Shown here piece after piece: positions 19,267 to 28,549 of a stretch of 64,000 bases of DNA. The notes under the pieces are model-generated. The model did not search any database. It was not told the DNA's origin and saw only the letters and a list, made by a program, of their open reading frames with translations. Within the stretch, counting starts at the first letter, position 1. Each line of letters starts with the position of its first letter. The translations under genes were made by a program, and so were the position numbers. Source of the DNA: Flavobacterium cupriresistens (lineage in GTDB: Bacteria > Bacteroidota > Bacteroidia > Flavobacteriales > Flavobacteriaceae); contig NZ_CP087134.1 of NCBI RefSeq assembly GCF_020911925.1, forward strand, positions 2,914,001-2,978,000, given 5' to 3'.

Positions 19267-20454
19267 ATGAAACGTGTAGTTGTTGGACTTTCCGGTGGTG
19301 TTGATTCTAGTGTTGCTGCTTATTTGTTGCAAAAACAAGGGTACGAAGTTATTGGCCTTTTTATGAAAAACTGGCACGATGATTCGGTTACTATTTCTAA
19401 CGAATGTCCTTGGTTAGAAGATAGTAATGATGCTTTATTGGTAGCCGAAAAACTTGGAATACCGTTTCAAACTGTTGATTTGAGCGAAGAGTACAAAGAA
19501 AAAATCGTTGACTATATGTTCAACGAATATGAAAAAGGAAGAACTCCAAATCCGGATGTACTTTGTAACCGTGAGATCAAATTTGATGTTTTTATGAAAA
19601 TTGCTTTAAGTCTTGGGGCCGATTATGTGGCCACAGGACATTACTGTCAAAAAAGCGAAATTGAAGTAGATGGAAAGCCGGTTTATCAATTAATAGCAGG
19701 TGCAGATACGAACAAAGACCAATCTTACTTTTTATGCCAGTTGTCACAAGAGCAATTAGCTAAATCATTGTTTCCAATTGGCGCTTTAACCAAACCGGAG
19801 GTTCGCGAAATTGCTGCCGAAATGGATTTGATAACAGCAGAGAAAAAAGATTCCCAAGGATTATGTTTTATCGGAAAAGTTCGTTTACCGGAGTTTTTAC
19901 AACAAAAACTACAACCAAAAGAGGGTAAAATTGTACAGATTGATAAAAATGATCCGATTTATACAATCGAAAAACCAACTGGTTTATCTATAGAAGAAGA
20001 ATTAAAATTAGAGTCTCAGAAACGAAATTACCTTCCTATAATGGGGAAAGTAGTGGGTAAACATCAAGGCGCACATTATTTTACAATCGGACAAAGAAAA
20101 GGCCTTAATGTAGGCGGAACAACTGATCCGTTATTTATTATTGCTACCAATGTTGAAACCAATACTATTTATACAGGATTAACAAGTCAACATCCGGGAT
20201 TGTTTAAGAAAGCTTTGTTTATAGAAAAGTCTGAGGTACACTGGATTCGTACTGATCTGGCTTTAAAAGTTGGAGAAACGATGGAAGTGATGGCTAGAAT
20301 TCGTTACCGTCAGCCTTTGCAAAAAGCGACTTTACACCAGTTTGAAGAGGGGATGTATGTTTCTTTTGATGAACCTCAATCTGCTATAACAGAAGGTCAA
20401 TTTACAGCTTGGTATTTTGAGAATGAATTAGTTGGTTCGGGAGTAATTTCTTAG
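19267..20454 (+). CDS. mnmA: tRNA 2-thiouridylase MnmA
   Basis: MnmA adds sulfur to U34 of tRNAs for Lys, Glu and Gln using ATP and a persulfide relay. The PP-loop [17 protein letters not shown] opens the protein, followed by LFMKNWHDD. The two catalytic cysteines are Cys100 ([12 protein letters not shown]) and Cys200 ([12 protein letters not shown]). ATGHYC and DQSYFL are further family motifs. At 395 residues it is slightly longer than the E. coli enzyme, as is usual in Bacteroidetes. The subtilase gene follows after 43 bp and may share the transcript. Confidence 0.96.
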   Translation: MKRVVVGLSGGVDSSVAAYLLQKQGYEVIGLFMKNWHDDSVTISNECPWLEDSNDALLVAEKLGIPFQTVDLSEEYKEKIVDYMFNEYEKGRTPNPDVLCNREIKFDVFMKIALSLGADYVATGHYCQKSEIEVDGKPVYQLIAGADTNKDQSYFLCQLSQEQLAKSLFPIGALTKPEVREIAAEMDLITAEKKDSQGLCFIGKVRLPEFLQQKLQPKEGKIVQIDKNDPIYTIEKPTGLSIEEELKLESQKRNYLPIMGKVVGKHQGAHYFTIGQRKGLNVGGTTDPLFIIATNVETNTIYTGLTSQHPGLFKKALFIEKSEVHWIRTDLALKVGETMEVMARIRYRQPLQKATLHQFEEGMYVSFDEPQSAITEGQFTAWYFENELVGSGVIS

Positions 20455-20497
20455 CTTTATACTTTTTAAGAAGGTTTTGCCTTTAAAAAAGTATACT

Positions 20498-22096
20498 ATG
20501 AAAAACAACTACCTATTTTTTCTATTGTTATTTTCTTCTGCCTTGTTTGCGCAAGAAGATGCGTGGGTGTATTTTAATGCAAAGCCCAATGCACAGTTCT
20601 ATCTGGATAACCCACTGCAAATGCTTTCACAACGAGCATTAGATCGACGAACCAATCAGAATATTGCCTTAAGCAGTACTGACGTTCCTGTAGAAACTAC
20701 CTTTGTTACTCAGGTAAAACAAAGCACCGGAATTACGGTAATGGCACAATCCAAGTGGTTAAACGCACTTCATATCAGGGGGAGTCAGGCCGATATTAAT
20801 GCTTTGAAAAACTTTACTTTCGTTGATAAAGTGGTTTTTGCCAATAAGATTTTAAATACGACTTCAAAAAAAGATAGGCAGAATAAAATAGCGAAAACAA
20901 AGGATAAGTTTAAAGCTACCGTTAACTATGCTTACGGAGCTTCCGCAAATCAAATTCAGATGTTGAATGGTCAGGTTTTGCACCAGCAGAACTATACCGG
21001 ATCGGGAAAAATAATTGCTGTTTTAGATGCCGGTTTTCCGGGAGTAGACGTGGCACAACCTTTTCAAAGACTGATAAATAATAACCAAATTTTAGGCGGT
21101 TATGATTTTACAACCCGTAACGCCAATTTTTATGCCGGAGACGAGCATGGTACGATGGTGCTTTCAACAATGGGTGGTTACAAAGAGAATTCTTTAGTAG
21201 GAACAGCTCCGGATGCTTCTTATTATTTGTTCATTACAGAAATTGATGCTACAGAAAATCCGGTGGAAGAATCACTTTGGGTTGAAGCGGCAGAAAAAGC
21301 AGATGAGTTTGGAGTTGATATCATTACGACTTCATTGGGATATTTTGGTTTTGATAATGCGAATTACAGTCATACCTATAGTGATATGAATGGAACGACC
21401 AATTTTATTTCCCGTGGTGCCGAAATGGCGTTTAGCAAAGGTATTGTGGTGCTTGCTTCAGCAGGAAATGAAGGAAATACAACAGAACGACATATTGGTG
21501 GGCCGGCAGATGCTGTTTCCGTTATAGCAGTGGGTTCCGTTACCGCTTCAAAGGTTAAATCAAGTTTTAGTTCAATAGGGCCAAGTTTTGATAGTCGAAT
21601 TAAGCCGGAAGTTATGGCACAAGGAAGCTCAGCAGTTGTTTCAAGCCCTGCCGGTACTATTACTACGATTGATGGGACTTCATTTTCGTGTCCTATTATG
21701 GCGGGGATGGTTGCTTGTTTGTGGCAGGCTTTCTCTTCCAAAACGAATCAGGAAATTAGACAAATGATTCTGAAATCTTCAGATCGATATACCGTTCCAA
21801 ATAATGATTATGGTTACGGAATCCCTAATTTCGGGTCGACTTTAGGAGTTGATGATTTTCAGATCTCTTCTTTTTCGGTATATCCAAATCCGACTCAGAC
21901 CACAGTTACGTTTGCCCTTTCAGATCAAAACACAGCTTCCATAACGATTTATTCTGTTTTGGGACAAAAAGTTTTGGAGAAACAAATTACAAATGAAAAT
22001 TCAACTCTTTCTTTACAAACCTTAAAAAGCGGTCTCTATTTTTATACTTTTGATGCCGAAGGTTTACATAAAACAGGAAAGATTATCAAACAATAA
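20498..22096 (+). CDS. secreted subtilisin-like serine protease with T9SS sorting domain
   Basis: From ATG 20498 the protein has a clear signal peptide ending ALFAQ; the in-frame ATG at 20477 would add seven residues before it. A propeptide-like region (about 20-165) precedes an S8 peptidase domain. The catalytic triad is Asp177 (IAVLDAGFPG), His217 (DEHGTMV) and Ser395 (DGTSFSCP). The C-terminus from about residue 460 is a type A T9SS sorting domain (VYPNPTQTTVTF, LKSGLYFYTF, final GKIIKQ). It should be a surface-released protease. The length is 532 residues. It follows mnmA, and a nitronate monooxygenase-like gene starts 12 bp after it. Confidence 0.94.
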   Translation: MKNNYLFFLLLFSSALFAQEDAWVYFNAKPNAQFYLDNPLQMLSQRALDRRTNQNIALSSTDVPVETTFVTQVKQSTGITVMAQSKWLNALHIRGSQADINALKNFTFVDKVVFANKILNTTSKKDRQNKIAKTKDKFKATVNYAYGASANQIQMLNGQVLHQQNYTGSGKIIAVLDAGFPGVDVAQPFQRLINNNQILGGYDFTTRNANFYAGDEHGTMVLSTMGGYKENSLVGTAPDASYYLFITEIDATENPVEESLWVEAAEKADEFGVDIITTSLGYFGFDNANYSHTYSDMNGTTNFISRGAEMAFSKGIVVLASAGNEGNTTERHIGGPADAVSVIAVGSVTASKVKSSFSSIGPSFDSRIKPEVMAQGSSAVVSSPAGTITTIDGTSFSCPIMAGMVACLWQAFSSKTNQEIRQMILKSSDRYTVPNNDYGYGIPNFGSTLGVDDFQISSFSVYPNPTQTTVTFALSDQNTASITIYSVLGQKVLEKQITNENSTLSLQTLKSGLYFYTFDAEGLHKTGKIIKQ

Positions 22097-22108
22097 CAGC
22101 ATTTTTGA

Positions 22109-23053
22109 ATGAATAAAATCACACAACTTTTTAAAATAAAATATCCAATAATTCAAGGAGGAATGATTTGGAACAGCGGATATAAATTAGCAAGTGCAGT
22201 TAGTAATGCGGGAGGTTTAGGACTTATTGGTGCCGGCTCTATGTATCCGGAAGTATTACGCGAACACATTCAGAAATGTAAAAAAGCTACGGACAAACCT
22301 TTTGGAGTCAATATACCAATGTTGTATCCCAACATTGAAGAAATTATGAATATTGTTGTAGAAGAAGGCGTGAAGATCGTTTTTACTTCAGCAGGAAATC
22401 CTAAAACATGGACTTCTTTTTTGAAAGAAAAAGGTATTACAGTAGTGCATGTGGTCAGTAGTAGTGTTTTTGCCTTAAAAGCGGAACAAGCAGGTGTAGA
22501 TGCTATTGTGGCGGAAGGTTTTGAAGCCGGTGGACACAACGGGAGAGATGAAACCACAACGCTGACGTTGATTCCTATGGTGAAAGAAAAAGTTCAGATT
22601 CCGCTTATCGCTGCCGGAGGTATTGCAACCGGAAGAGGAATGCTGGCCGCTATGGTTTTAGGTGCCGATGGTGTTCAGGTTGGAAGCCGTTTTGCAGCTT
22701 CTGTAGAATCTTCTTCTCATGATAATTTCAAACAGACTATTTTGAATGTGAAAGAAGGGGATACCCAACTAACATTAAAAGAATTGGCACCGGTACGATT
22801 GATTAAAAATAAATTCTACCAGGATGTTCAGGACTTATATGAAAGATGTCCGTCAAAAGAAGAATTGGTACAGCTTTTAGGCAGAGCACGAGCTAAAAAA
22901 GGAATGTTTGAGGGAGATTTAGAAGAAGGAGAACTTGAAATAGGTCAAATTGCCGGAATTATTCATGAAATTTTGCCTGTAGAAAAAATTATTCAACAAA
23001 TGATGGCCGATTTTGAAATTGCAAGCAAGGAAAAAGCTAAATTTGAGTTTTAA
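22109..23053 (+). CDS. nitronate monooxygenase / FabK-like FMN enzyme
   Basis: This 314-residue TIM-barrel protein begins FKIKYPIIQGGMIWNSG and contains NAGGLGLIGAGSM, AEGFEAGGHNGRDE, IPLIAAGGIATGRG and GADGVQVGSRF. These are the FMN-binding signatures of the 2-nitropropane dioxygenase family, which includes nitronate monooxygenases and the enoyl-ACP reductase FabK. The His in AGGHNGR matches the family active-site region. Neighbours do not decide between the two roles. It starts 12 bp after the subtilase gene, with a small secreted protein 17 bp downstream. Confidence 0.88.
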   Translation: MNKITQLFKIKYPIIQGGMIWNSGYKLASAVSNAGGLGLIGAGSMYPEVLREHIQKCKKATDKPFGVNIPMLYPNIEEIMNIVVEEGVKIVFTSAGNPKTWTSFLKEKGITVVHVVSSSVFALKAEQAGVDAIVAEGFEAGGHNGRDETTTLTLIPMVKEKVQIPLIAAGGIATGRGMLAAMVLGADGVQVGSRFAASVESSSHDNFKQTILNVKEGDTQLTLKELAPVRLIKNKFYQDVQDLYERCPSKEELVQLLGRARAKKGMFEGDLEEGELEIGQIAGIIHEILPVEKIIQQMMADFEIASKEKAKFEF

Positions 23054-23070
23054 TAGCCCTAAATTACATC

Positions 23071-23481
23071 ATGAATACTTTACGTACCTACATATTATTC
23101 CTTTTCCTTGGACTTGGTTTGCAGCAGTCCTATAGTCAGTCTTATCGTTTTAAAACATCCGGATTTAGTGTGTTAGAAAAAAATGAAAGAGGAAAATGGG
23201 GAGAGTGGTCCACGCTTGATCTGGTCAATCTTTCTGTAATTCTGGATACTGATAAACACCGAATCGTGGTGTATTCTCAGGAAATTCAGTTGTACACGAT
23301 CACCAATTATATCGAACGCGAAGAAAACGACACCGACATAGTGTATTCATTTTTATGCAAAGATAATAACGGAAACGACTGTAAGCTCTCCATAATTACG
23401 CGAAAAAAACAAGATTATCGAAAACAGCTTTACATTAATTACGATAATCAGATTATAGTTTATAATATTGTTACGGTATAA
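23071..23481 (+). CDS. small secreted protein of unknown function
   Basis: This 136-residue protein has a signal peptide ending near QQSYSQ and a short beta-rich mature part (KWGEWSTLDLVNLSVI, RIVVYSQEIQLYTI). No family is recognised. It is the last gene of the run from mnmA and is followed by a strong terminator. The start ATG at 23071 directly precedes the signal peptide. Confidence 0.75.
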   Translation: MNTLRTYILFLFLGLGLQQSYSQSYRFKTSGFSVLEKNERGKWGEWSTLDLVNLSVILDTDKHRIVVYSQEIQLYTITNYIEREENDTDIVYSFLCKDNNGNDCKLSIITRKKQDYRKQLYINYDNQIIVYNIVTV

Positions 23482-23488
23482 GACAAAA

Positions 23489-23533
23489 AAATAAACCCAA
23501 CAGGTTTCTAAAACCTATCGGGTTTATTTTTTT
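23489..23533. terminator. intrinsic terminator, 19-bp arms
   Basis: Arms 23489-23507 and 23511-23529 pair with few mismatches (AATAAACCC / GGGTTTATT, CAGGTTT / AAACCT) and end in a T-run to 23533. The core resembles the terminator at 51178-51208. Confidence 0.85.
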
Positions 23534-23570
23534 AAACCTTTGCAACTTTGCATCTAAAAAGGCTAAAAAA

Positions 23571-23610
23571 CTTAGCGACTTATAAACTCAGAGCCTTAGA
23601 ATCTTAAAAA
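23571..23610. repeat. dispersed repeat copy 2 (CTTAG/CTCAGAG type)
   Basis: Contains CTTAGCGACTTATAAACTCA and GAGCCTTAGAATCTTAAAAA, closely related to the copies at 5271-5312 (opposite strand) and 27863-27904. It sits between the ends of two convergent genes. Confidence 0.5.
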
Positions 23611-23615
23611 AAAAC

Positions 23616-24050
23616 CTACTCAATATCCTTAATAAATTCATCATATTCAAGATAGAACATTTCAAGAGCGTGCATTTTTTCGTTGAAAAAATCAAAAATA
23701 GCATCCCAATTAGTACGATTACTAAAACCAACGCCTGTTATTTCTACCCAGATTCGGCTTATGGTTTTGCCGCTTTCAAGGGTATATTCCTTTTCGAAAA
23801 CCAAATCTTTGATGAATTCTTCTTCCAGAATATTTTTTAGGGCTTCCAGTTTTTCAAAATAAGCAATTCGCTTTTCATCGTTTCGTTGCTCGATATCAAT
23901 TAAAACCTGTGCTTTTTTATTGTCTACATAAAACTTAAAAGAGAAGTCTTTAATTTTAGTATCATAAAGTACCCATTTACGCGGGTATTTTTCGGCGAAA
24001 GCCACCCAAAATTCTCTTTTTATTCGCTGTGATTCTTCTTTACTGTACAT
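23616..24050 (-). CDS. DUF4268 family protein
   Basis: This 144-residue cytosolic protein matches the DUF4268 pattern: SKEESQRIKREFWVAFAEKY at the start, FSFKFYVDNKKAQVLIDIE in the middle and RTNWDAIFDFFNEKM near the end. The family is found alone or fused to nuclease-like domains; its function is unknown, and no nuclease domain is attached here. It lies 29 bp after the PCMD lipoprotein gene on the same strand, so it may be the third gene of that transcript. Confidence 0.8.
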   Translation of the reverse strand: MYSKEESQRIKREFWVAFAEKYPRKWVLYDTKIKDFSFKFYVDNKKAQVLIDIEQRNDEKRIAYFEKLEALKNILEEEFIKDLVFEKEYTLESGKTISRIWVEITGVGFSNRTNWDAIFDFFNEKMHALEMFYLEYDEFIKDIE

Positions 24051-24079
24051 TTTTAAAAATTGGTATAGTCGGAACTATT

Positions 24080-25150
24080 TTAATATTTAAGTTCAAAATT
24101 ATTTACGAATAACGTACTGTTTACACCTCCCTCATACAAGATTCCGTCGGCACTGGAGGCAAAAACAACGATGATGTGTGTTGGTTTGTCATTAGAATTT
24201 CCATAAATTCCGTTGCCAGGCTTCTGATAATCAGGGAATGTTGCGTTTAACGTTCCGTAGGTCAAAGCTACATTAATATTTTGAAGATTCACACCTGTTG
24301 TTGTTCCGGTTCTGTGCCAACCTGTTGCAATACGTTTGATCGCATTAGGATCCTCTCTGTTTTCAAGAATAACATAAATATCTGCTTGGTCGGTTTTGTC
24401 TAAAACATTGCCTTTGCCATCCTGATAAGGTGTTCCGGCCGTGTACTTAATTTCGGCAGAGAAACTTTTGGGTTTGGCGGTAAACGGAATTCCAAATTGT
24501 GCCGAAGCAGGCGGATTTGCAACATTCAAAACAAATTTTCCGGTAAATAAAGTACCAGATCCCATACGTTGTCCCACAATTCCGGAGACACTGCCCAAAT
24601 CTTTGGTAATAATTTGAGCTACATAATCAGTGCCCGTATTCAGATAAGGATAAGTGGTTACATTGGCGCTGCTGGTAGTGGTGGTTCCGTCATTGGCGGT
24701 TGCCCAAATGGTATTATCATTGGTTCCGGGTTGTTTGTATGATTTTCCCGAAGGTTGATACCAGGCATCAAAAGTGCTGTTGTCTAATTGCGGGTTAGCA
24801 CCTTCTTGTGTAACAGTAACAAGATAAGCTGCCTGATCTCCATTTTCGGCGGTTACTATATAAGTCTGAGGAGTTGTAAAATCTCGTATCGTTTCTTTAA
24901 CTGGTGAAATTGTAGCAAAAGTTGATAAAGCAAGTGAATCAATTGCCAGTTTTGTGATATCAGCTTCAGAATTCACCGTAATCTGAATCGTTTTTGTTGC
25001 GATGTTGATAGTAGAAAAACCCGACTGTCCTGCGACTGTAAAATAGCGAATAGCGTTTTTGTCGGATTTACCAAAATAAGTATCGTTTACACAAGCGGCG
25101 GTAAGCAGAAACAAACAAAAGCTGAAAATTTTAAAGATTATATTTTTCAT
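24080..25150 (-). CDS. PCMD-domain lipoprotein
   Basis: A lipoprotein signal peptide ends at TAAC, with Cys20 as lipidation site. Residues about 30-115 form a repeat-like beta domain (ITVNSEADITKLAIDS, TYIVTAENGDQAAYLVTVTQ). The rest matches the PCMD putative carbohydrate-metabolism domain: FDAWYQPSGKSYKQPG, QRMGSGTLFTGKF and PKSFSAEIKYTAG. The last strand ends LFVNNFELKY, as in that family. The domain is seen in Bacteroidetes outer-membrane lipoproteins thought to bind glycans; the ligand is unknown. Its start overlaps the stop of the barrel gene by 4 bp (ATGA), so the two are translationally coupled and probably work together. Confidence 0.88.
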   Translation of the reverse strand: MKNIIFKIFSFCLFLLTAACVNDTYFGKSDKNAIRYFTVAGQSGFSTINIATKTIQITVNSEADITKLAIDSLALSTFATISPVKETIRDFTTPQTYIVTAENGDQAAYLVTVTQEGANPQLDNSTFDAWYQPSGKSYKQPGTNDNTIWATANDGTTTTSSANVTTYPYLNTGTDYVAQIITKDLGSVSGIVGQRMGSGTLFTGKFVLNVANPPASAQFGIPFTAKPKSFSAEIKYTAGTPYQDGKGNVLDKTDQADIYVILENREDPNAIKRIATGWHRTGTTTGVNLQNINVALTYGTLNATFPDYQKPGNGIYGNSNDKPTHIIVVFASSADGILYEGGVNSTLFVNNFELKY

Positions 25151-25899
25151 TTTGAGTGTTTTTTAATGGGGAAATAATAATAAAAACCAATATTCAACCG
25201 TAATAAATTGATACTGAAATCGGCATCGGTTGCATGTGATTTCTCCGTAACTTCATTATTGAGTGTAGTCTTTGACCAAGTTGAGCTAAAACCGGCAATT
25301 TGAGCCCCTACTTCAATAGAAAACCCCTTTACAACATTGACCATAATCCCCGGATTAATCTGCAATTCAAGAGCGACATCTTTGGTATAACTTCTTTTTA
25401 GCAAATCGTTTGTAGTTCGTTCTTCAATTATATGTTTAAAACTGGTTCCCAAAAGAACCAAATTGTACAAATAAAAGCGTCTTTTTGAATCAAGTGGAAT
25501 GAAATTTTTCATTCCGCCATAAATTCCATAAGAATCCTTGGCATATTGCACTGCCGTTTTTGTGCCTTGTTGATCCGTTTCGGTTTGATTATGACGATCA
25601 TTTTCGAAACTAATTAAGGCTCCCAAAGCAAAATTATCTTTGATAAAATAACCCGCATCAACGCTCATTTTAAACTGATTTCGTGATTGATCACTAACGT
25701 CTACAAGCAAGCCTTGCTTGACATCGGTATCTTTTGTTGAGAAATTAAAAGTTAGCCCACTGTACATATTGCCTTTTGAGGTAAGCCTGTTTTTTGAAAC
25801 CAAAGTGTCTTTAACGATTTGATTTTGAGCGTTAATCCTTTGGCCGGAAATAAGTAAAATAAACAGAAAAGAAAAGAGGAGTAAGGTTTTCTTAATCAT
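25147..25899 (-). CDS. outer-membrane beta-barrel protein
   Basis: This 250-residue protein has a signal peptide ending near INAQ. It then shows alternating amphipathic strands ending in aromatic-rich GFYYYFPIKK, typical of 8-12-stranded barrels. Phrases like DAGYFIKDNFALGALISFE and SIEVGAQIAGF fit the family of OmpW/OmpX-like or porin-family barrels. No specific substrate is visible. It is the first gene of a coupled pair with the PCMD lipoprotein, which suggests a surface complex; that is inference. Confidence 0.8.
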   Translation of the reverse strand: MIKKTLLLFSFLFILLISGQRINAQNQIVKDTLVSKNRLTSKGNMYSGLTFNFSTKDTDVKQGLLVDVSDQSRNQFKMSVDAGYFIKDNFALGALISFENDRHNQTETDQQGTKTAVQYAKDSYGIYGGMKNFIPLDSKRRFYLYNLVLLGTSFKHIIEERTTNDLLKRSYTKDVALELQINPGIMVNVVKGFSIEVGAQIAGFSSTWSKTTLNNEVTEKSHATDADFSINLLRLNIGFYYYFPIKKHSK

Positions 25900-26068
25900 A
25901 AATTAGTTTTTTGTGACTTTATTATTCGTTTAAAAAATTGCCTTTTATAAAAGTACACTTTTTATTTACGCATTAAGATTTTCAGAAGTAGTTTGCATTA
26001 AAATTTGTGGGGCGATGAATTCTAAACTATCTTTAGATATTATTTAAAAGTATTCGCAACGCTATAAT

Positions 26069-26719
26069 ATGGATTTTAAAGATTTCTTGCATTATGTTCC
26101 TAATATAATTCCGGTAGAGTTGCCGGCTATACTAGCTCATTTGAAAATGGCTCCAAAAGAGCGGGCAGAGGCATTAAAGAACTTAAATGCAGAAGCGATA
26201 AATCCCAGAATAGCAGCTGTTATGATGTTGTTTTATCCTAAAAAGGGAAAAACACATTTGGTTTTAATAGTCCGAAATGCCTACAACGGAGTTCATTCTT
26301 CGCAAATTGCTTTTCCGGGTGGAAAATACGAAACGACTGATGCCGGATTTGCAGCAACGGCTTTAAGAGAGACACATGAAGAAGTAGGGATTTTACCGGA
26401 GAAAATAAAGGTAATTAAGGAATTTACGCCGATGTTTATACCGCCGAGTAATTTTATGGTGCATCCTTTTTTGGGAGTTTCTTCAGAAGAACTTTCTTTT
26501 TATCCGGATGTCAGAGAAGTTGCGGACATTATAGAATTACCTCTTTCTGTTTTTTTGAATGACGAAATTATAATCGAGGCCACATTGTCAACTTCTTACG
26601 GATCAAATATTCTGGTTCCGGCATTTAATATTCAAAATCATATCGTTTGGGGAGCAACAGCGATGATATTAAGTGAATTAAGAGATGTGCTAAAATTGAC
26701 TTTTGCAGAAAATTCGTAA
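26069..26719 (+). CDS. NUDIX hydrolase, CoA-pyrophosphatase type
   Basis: The NUDIX box GGKYETTDAGFAATALRETHEEVGI is spread over residues about 91-115, with the required Glu, Arg-Glu and Glu-Glu residues. Just before it lies HSSQIAFPGG, matching the HxGQxxFPGG motif of CoA-diphosphatases such as NudL. Such enzymes split CoA or its derivatives. The 216-residue length fits. It precedes the acyltransferase gene but has a separate promoter region after it, so it may be monocistronic. Confidence 0.9.
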   Translation: MDFKDFLHYVPNIIPVELPAILAHLKMAPKERAEALKNLNAEAINPRIAAVMMLFYPKKGKTHLVLIVRNAYNGVHSSQIAFPGGKYETTDAGFAATALRETHEEVGILPEKIKVIKEFTPMFIPPSNFMVHPFLGVSSEELSFYPDVREVADIIELPLSVFLNDEIIIEATLSTSYGSNILVPAFNIQNHIVWGATAMILSELRDVLKLTFAENS

Positions 26720-26806
26720 AAACAATAAATTAACAATTTGATATTCATTACGATAAGCATTTGTCTTAGAAATTGCTTAATACTATAGGTAAAAGAATAA
26801 TTTTTG

Positions 26807-26814
26807 TATGTTTG
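26807..26814 (+). promoter_or_regulatory. -7 promoter element TATGTTTG
   Basis: Exact TAnnTTTG match 31 bp before the acyltransferase ATG. Confidence 0.6.
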
Positions 26815-26845
26815 CGAACTTAACTAAAAAATACAATACACAGCT

Positions 26846-27655
26846 ATGGGATTGTTTAAACGAAATCCTTTCGGACATATATTATTCATCAAGAAATGGT
26901 TAATCCGTGTTTTGGGTGCCATGACGCACCGAAGATATAGAGGTTTTAATGAATTACAGATTGAAGGATCTGAAATCATAAAAAACTTGCCGGATACTAA
27001 TGTTTTGTTTATATCCAATCACCAAACTTATTTTGCTGACGTTGTAGCCATGTTTCATGTTTTTAATGCAAGTTTATCTGGTCGTCAGGATACGATCAAG
27101 AATATTGGTTATTTGTGGCAACCTAAAATGAATCTGTATTATGTTGCTGCCAAAGAAACGATGCAAGCTGGCCTGTTGCCAAGAATTTTGGCTTACGTTG
27201 GTGCAATTACAGTAGAAAGAACCTGGCGTGCAAAAGGGGTTGATGTTACCGAAAAAAGAGATGTAAATCCTAACGATACCGAAAATATTAGAATAGCGCT
27301 GGAAGATGGCTGGGTAATCACATTCCCGCAAGGAACTACAAAATCGTTTAAACCCGTTCGAAAAGGAACGGCTCATATTATAAAACAGCATAAACCAGTT
27401 GTAATTCCAATTGTCATTGACGGTTTTCGTCGTTCATTTGATAAAAAAGGATTGCGAATGAAAAAGAAAGGGATTCTACAGTCCTTTATAATCAAAGAAC
27501 CTCTTGATATTGATTACGAAAACGATACGATCGACGAAATCGTAGAAAAGGTAGAATACGCAATCGAACAACACCCGTCATTCTTAAAAGTAATTCCCGC
27601 AGAAGAATTAAAAGTGCAGGAAGAACTGAACCAAATGAGAAGATGGGGGTATTAG
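26846..27655 (+). CDS. 1-acyl-glycerol-3-phosphate acyltransferase-like (PlsC family)
   Basis: This 269-residue protein carries the acyltransferase motif NHQTYFAD (NHx4D), the family motif TFPQGTT and the later VVIPIVIDGF. PlsC-type enzymes add the second acyl chain to lysophosphatidate, at the inner face of the cytoplasmic membrane. Related members acylate ornithine or glycine lipids, which also occur in Bacteroidetes, so the acceptor is not certain. It has its own promoter and no obvious partner genes. Confidence 0.88.
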   Translation: MGLFKRNPFGHILFIKKWLIRVLGAMTHRRYRGFNELQIEGSEIIKNLPDTNVLFISNHQTYFADVVAMFHVFNASLSGRQDTIKNIGYLWQPKMNLYYVAAKETMQAGLLPRILAYVGAITVERTWRAKGVDVTEKRDVNPNDTENIRIALEDGWVITFPQGTTKSFKPVRKGTAHIIKQHKPVVIPIVIDGFRRSFDKKGLRMKKKGILQSFIIKEPLDIDYENDTIDEIVEKVEYAIEQHPSFLKVIPAEELKVQEELNQMRRWGY

Positions 27656-27660
27656 AATTT

Positions 27661-27721
27661 TAGATTTCTGATTTTAGAGTGTAGATTTCTGATTTTAGAT
27701 TTTGGAGTGTAGATTTTAGAT
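27661..27721. repeat. short tandem repeat (TAGATTTCTGATTTTAGA)
   Basis: The 21-bp unit TAGATTTCTGATTTTAGAGTG begins at 27661. A second copy follows directly with an 8-bp insertion, then a truncated third copy. It starts right after the acyltransferase gene and is probably non-coding. Confidence 0.7.
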
Positions 27722-27862
27722 TGAAAATTTTTAAGTTTTTTTTGGTTTGCGGACAGCAGAGTAGGTATTCTAAAGTTTGTTGGTCTATTGTTTAGATTTA
27801 GCACCACAATAGACATAGTAACTCAAAGAAACCTCTGCAACTCTGAATTGCGCCTAAGAAAA

Positions 27863-27904
27863 AAACTCAGAACCTTAGCAACTCAGCACCTCAGAACCTT
27901 TTTT
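27863..27904. repeat. dispersed repeat copy 3 (CTCAGAACCTTAG type)
   Basis: Contains AACTCAGAACCTTAGCAACT, CAGCACCTCAGAACC and a T-run. It lies 5 bp before the end of the convergent minus-strand gene. Related to 5271-5312 and 23571-23610. Confidence 0.55.
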
Positions 27905-27908
27905 AAAA

Positions 27909-28541
27909 CTACAGATCAATCTTCTTCAACTCCTTATAGTTAGCGTATAATCTGCGTAAAAGTGTACCGTACAATAATCTGTAAAAGCACCAGAATATCC
28001 CTAAGAAAGCTAATGTAACCAAAAGTAAAATCCCACCCGTAACAAACATTGCTTTACCGTTTGTCGCTAATTTATCTCTTAAAAAGCTCATATCCGGATT
28101 GTATACAAAGGCGATAAAGAAACTTATTATCGAACTGATTACGGCCATTCCCAAATTATACCACACATAATATTGAACTGTTCTTCGGGTTTTCAAAATA
28201 CTGCTCATTAATAGTTTAGTAGACCCTGTAGTCGATATTGTTTTGTAATTTTTATAGAAAAAATAGACAAAAATAAGCACAACTACATAGTTGAAGTAGG
28301 TTAAAACAGCAAGATAAAAAATCATTTCAGGATGTTTTATCTTAATTAACATTTCATCAGTACTGAAAAATAAATTTGAAACGGTCCAGAATAAAATTTC
28401 CAAAATACTGATAATCAAAATCCACTTCACGATCGAAGAAGATTTTTTGTGTATCATTTTGTAGATTTCATTTTCTGAAATTTGCTCAAAAGAATCGGCA
28501 TTCTTTTTCCAGTCTTTTTTTAATAAATCCAGTTCTTTCAT
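27909..28541 (-). CDS. four-helix membrane protein next to ECF sigma factor
   Basis: This 210-residue protein has a charged, soluble N-terminus (LKKDWKKNADSFEQISENEI) followed by four transmembrane helices, near residues 40-58, 75-97, 125-148 and 168-188. I do not recognise a named domain. It starts 8 bp after the ECF sigma gene ends, the usual place for an anti-sigma factor, and the cytosolic N-terminus could bind sigma. It has no FecR or zinc-type anti-sigma motif, so this role is inference. An alternative is a stress-related membrane protein merely co-transcribed with the sigma factor. Confidence 0.75.
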   Translation of the reverse strand: MKELDLLKKDWKKNADSFEQISENEIYKMIHKKSSSIVKWILIISILEILFWTVSNLFFSTDEMLIKIKHPEMIFYLAVLTYFNYVVVLIFVYFFYKNYKTISTTGSTKLLMSSILKTRRTVQYYVWYNLGMAVISSIISFFIAFVYNPDMSFLRDKLATNGKAMFVTGGILLLVTLAFLGIFWCFYRLLYGTLLRRLYANYKELKKIDL

Positions 28542-28549
28542 AATAATTT

